Part shown: positions 4,991 to 5,943 of the stretch, piece after piece
How the letters are laid out: each line of letters starts with the position of its first letter
Position numbering within the stretch: position 1 is the stretch's first letter
NCBI GenBank assembly: GCA_041629655.1
Contig: JBFKMV010000237.1
Span: 1-5,943 of the forward strand
Reading direction: 5' to 3'
Origin: JBFKMV01 sp041629655
Lineage (GTDB): Bacteria; Acidobacteriota; Polarisedimenticolia; Polarisedimenticolales; Polarisedimenticolaceae
DNA length: 5,943 bases
Notes under the pieces: generated by a model
Databases searched by the model: none
What the model saw: the letters and a program-made list of their open reading frames with translations, nothing else
What the model was told of the DNA's origin: nothing
Position numbers and translations under genes: made by a program

Positions 4991-5943
4991 TGTGCGGCAT
5001 CGCGGGGATCGTCCCGCTGGCCGGCGGCGAGCCCCCGACCCTCGAGCAGCTGCGCGCGATGTGCGACACGATCGTGCACCGCGGCCCCGACGACGACGGG
5101 CTGGAGCTGCGCGAGGGCGTCGCCCTGGGCATGCGCCGGCTGTCGATCATCGACGTCGACGGCGGCCAGCAACCGCTGTTCAACGAGGACGGATCGATCC
5201 GCACCGTGTTCAACGGCGAGATCTACAACTTCCGCGAGCTGCGGCAAGAGCTGGAATCGTCCGGGCACCGCTTCCGGACGCGCACCGACGGCGAGGTGAT
5301 CGCCCACCTGTGGGAGGAGCACGGCCGCGATTTCCCCACGCGGCTCAACGGGATGTTCGGGATCGCGCTCCACGACCGCCCGCGCCGCCGCGTGGTGCTG
5401 GTGCGCGACCGGCTGGGGATCAAGCCGCTGTTCTGGGCCCGTACGGCGCGGCACGTGGTGTTCGGCTCGGAGGTCAAGGCGCTGCTGGCCTCGAAGCTCG
5501 TGGCGCCGGAGCTGGACCCGGACGCGCTGGGACAGTTTCTGTCCTGGGAGTACGTCCCGGCCCCGGCGACCCTGTTCCGGGGAGTCCACAAGCTCGAGCC
5601 GGGCGGGGCGCTGGAGATCGACCTGGCCAGCGGCGAGGTCGAGACCTGGAGCTGGTGGGACGTGCCGCCGGCCGGCGCGAACGCCGGAGACGGCCCGCCG
5701 GCCTCCGAAAACGACTGGCTCGACGCCGTGGACGCCAAGATCGGCGAATGCGTGCAGCGCCAGCTGGTCAGCGACGTGCCGCTGGGCGCGTTCCTCAGCG
5801 GCGGCGTCGACAGCTCGCTGGTCGTCCACGGCATGGGCGCGGAGGCACGCACCTTCAGCATCGGTTTCGACGACCCCTCGTACAACGAGAGCGGCTGGGC
5901 CGCGCGAGTCGCCGAGCACCTCGGCGTCAGCCACCGCGTGGAG
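4990..5943 (+). CDS. asnB: AsnB-type glutamine-dependent asparagine synthetase/amidotransferase, 3' end missing
   Basis: The first 318 residues of a protein that usually has about 550-650; the gene runs off the right edge in frame. It begins MCGIAGI, with Cys2 as the N-terminal nucleophile that releases ammonia from glutamine. HRGPDD (30-35), RRLSIID (49-55), NGEIYN (75-80) and GMFGIALHD (121-129) complete the class II glutaminase domain (about 1-160). The ATP-binding synthetase domain starts near 245 and shows VPLGAFLSGGVDSS (263-276), with the SGGVDSS pyrophosphate loop, then TFSIGFDD (288-295). True asparagine synthesis would use aspartate. In operons with a glycosyltransferase, members of this family are often amidotransferases of sugar acids or surface glycans, including those tied to exosortase systems, and that is the favoured role here (inference). 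The start overlaps the glycosyltransferase stop by one base; GAGG at 4976-4979 is a possible ribosome site 10 nt upstream. Confidence 0.95.
   Translation, partial: MCGIAGIVPLAGGEPPTLEQLRAMCDTIVHRGPDDDGLELREGVALGMRRLSIIDVDGGQQPLFNEDGSIRTVFNGEIYNFRELRQELESSGHRFRTRTDGEVIAHLWEEHGRDFPTRLNGMFGIALHDRPRRRVVLVRDRLGIKPLFWARTARHVVFGSEVKALLASKLVAPELDPDALGQFLSWEYVPAPATLFRGVHKLEPGGALEIDLASGEVETWSWWDVPPAGANAGDGPPASENDWLDAVDAKIGECVQRQLVSDVPLGAFLSGGVDSSLVVHGMGAEARTFSIGFDDPSYNESGWAARVAEHLGVSHRVE

Noticed and set aside
4948..5934. Long minus-strand open frame opposite the AsnB-like gene
   Set aside because: It is a shadow of the AsnB reading frame, which carries all family motifs; the antisense product has no recognisable feature.

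Overview
The window is very GC-rich DNA with strongly G/C-biased third codon positions. Coding is dense, on both strands, with short intergenic gaps. The mix points to a high-GC Gram-negative-type bacterium of the kind common in soil, sediment or aquifer metagenomes (Acidobacteriota, Myxococcota/Desulfobacterota-like or a related candidate phylum): a secreted multihaem protein with a calcium-loop-like segment, a secreted Cys-rich repeat protein and a cell-surface glycan operon. The lineage is a guess from protein style; there is no rRNA or marker gene to fix it.

Layout. Bases 1-74 look like the 3' end of a gene entering from the left. A gap of about 150 bp leads to a secreted tetrahaem c-type cytochrome-like protein (222-1145, +). 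It converges on a small secreted Cys-rich protein (1247-1690, -) built on three exact-period 20-residue repeats. A perfect 12-bp inverted repeat between them probably ends transcription from both sides. Upstream of the Cys-rich gene on the same strand is an extended short-chain dehydrogenase/NDP-sugar epimerase-type gene (1784-2764, -). The 93-bp gap between these two holds two further inverted repeats.

A divergent 199-bp intergenic region (2765-2963) contains the only AT-rich patch of note, with a TTACA-N4-TGTAA palindrome. It separates the epimerase from a tightly packed rightward operon: a degenerate PHP-like metallohydrolase-fold protein (2964-3806), a GT4 glycosyltransferase (3803-4990, 4-bp overlap, GTG start) and an AsnB-type glutamine amidotransferase/asparagine synthetase (4990 to beyond the right edge, 1-bp overlap). 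The overlaps imply translational coupling and a shared task. The most economical reading is synthesis or decoration of a surface polysaccharide or other glycan: the glycosyltransferase adds a sugar and the AsnB-like enzyme amidates a carboxylate, possibly a uronic acid. The divergent sugar-nucleotide-type dehydrogenase could supply or modify a precursor.

The part most worth a second look is the PHP-like protein. It keeps the first and last metal-binding motifs of the fold but appears to have lost the middle ones. The cytochrome and Cys-rich genes look like independent secreted-protein genes. No mobile element, CRISPR array, tRNA or rRNA was seen.
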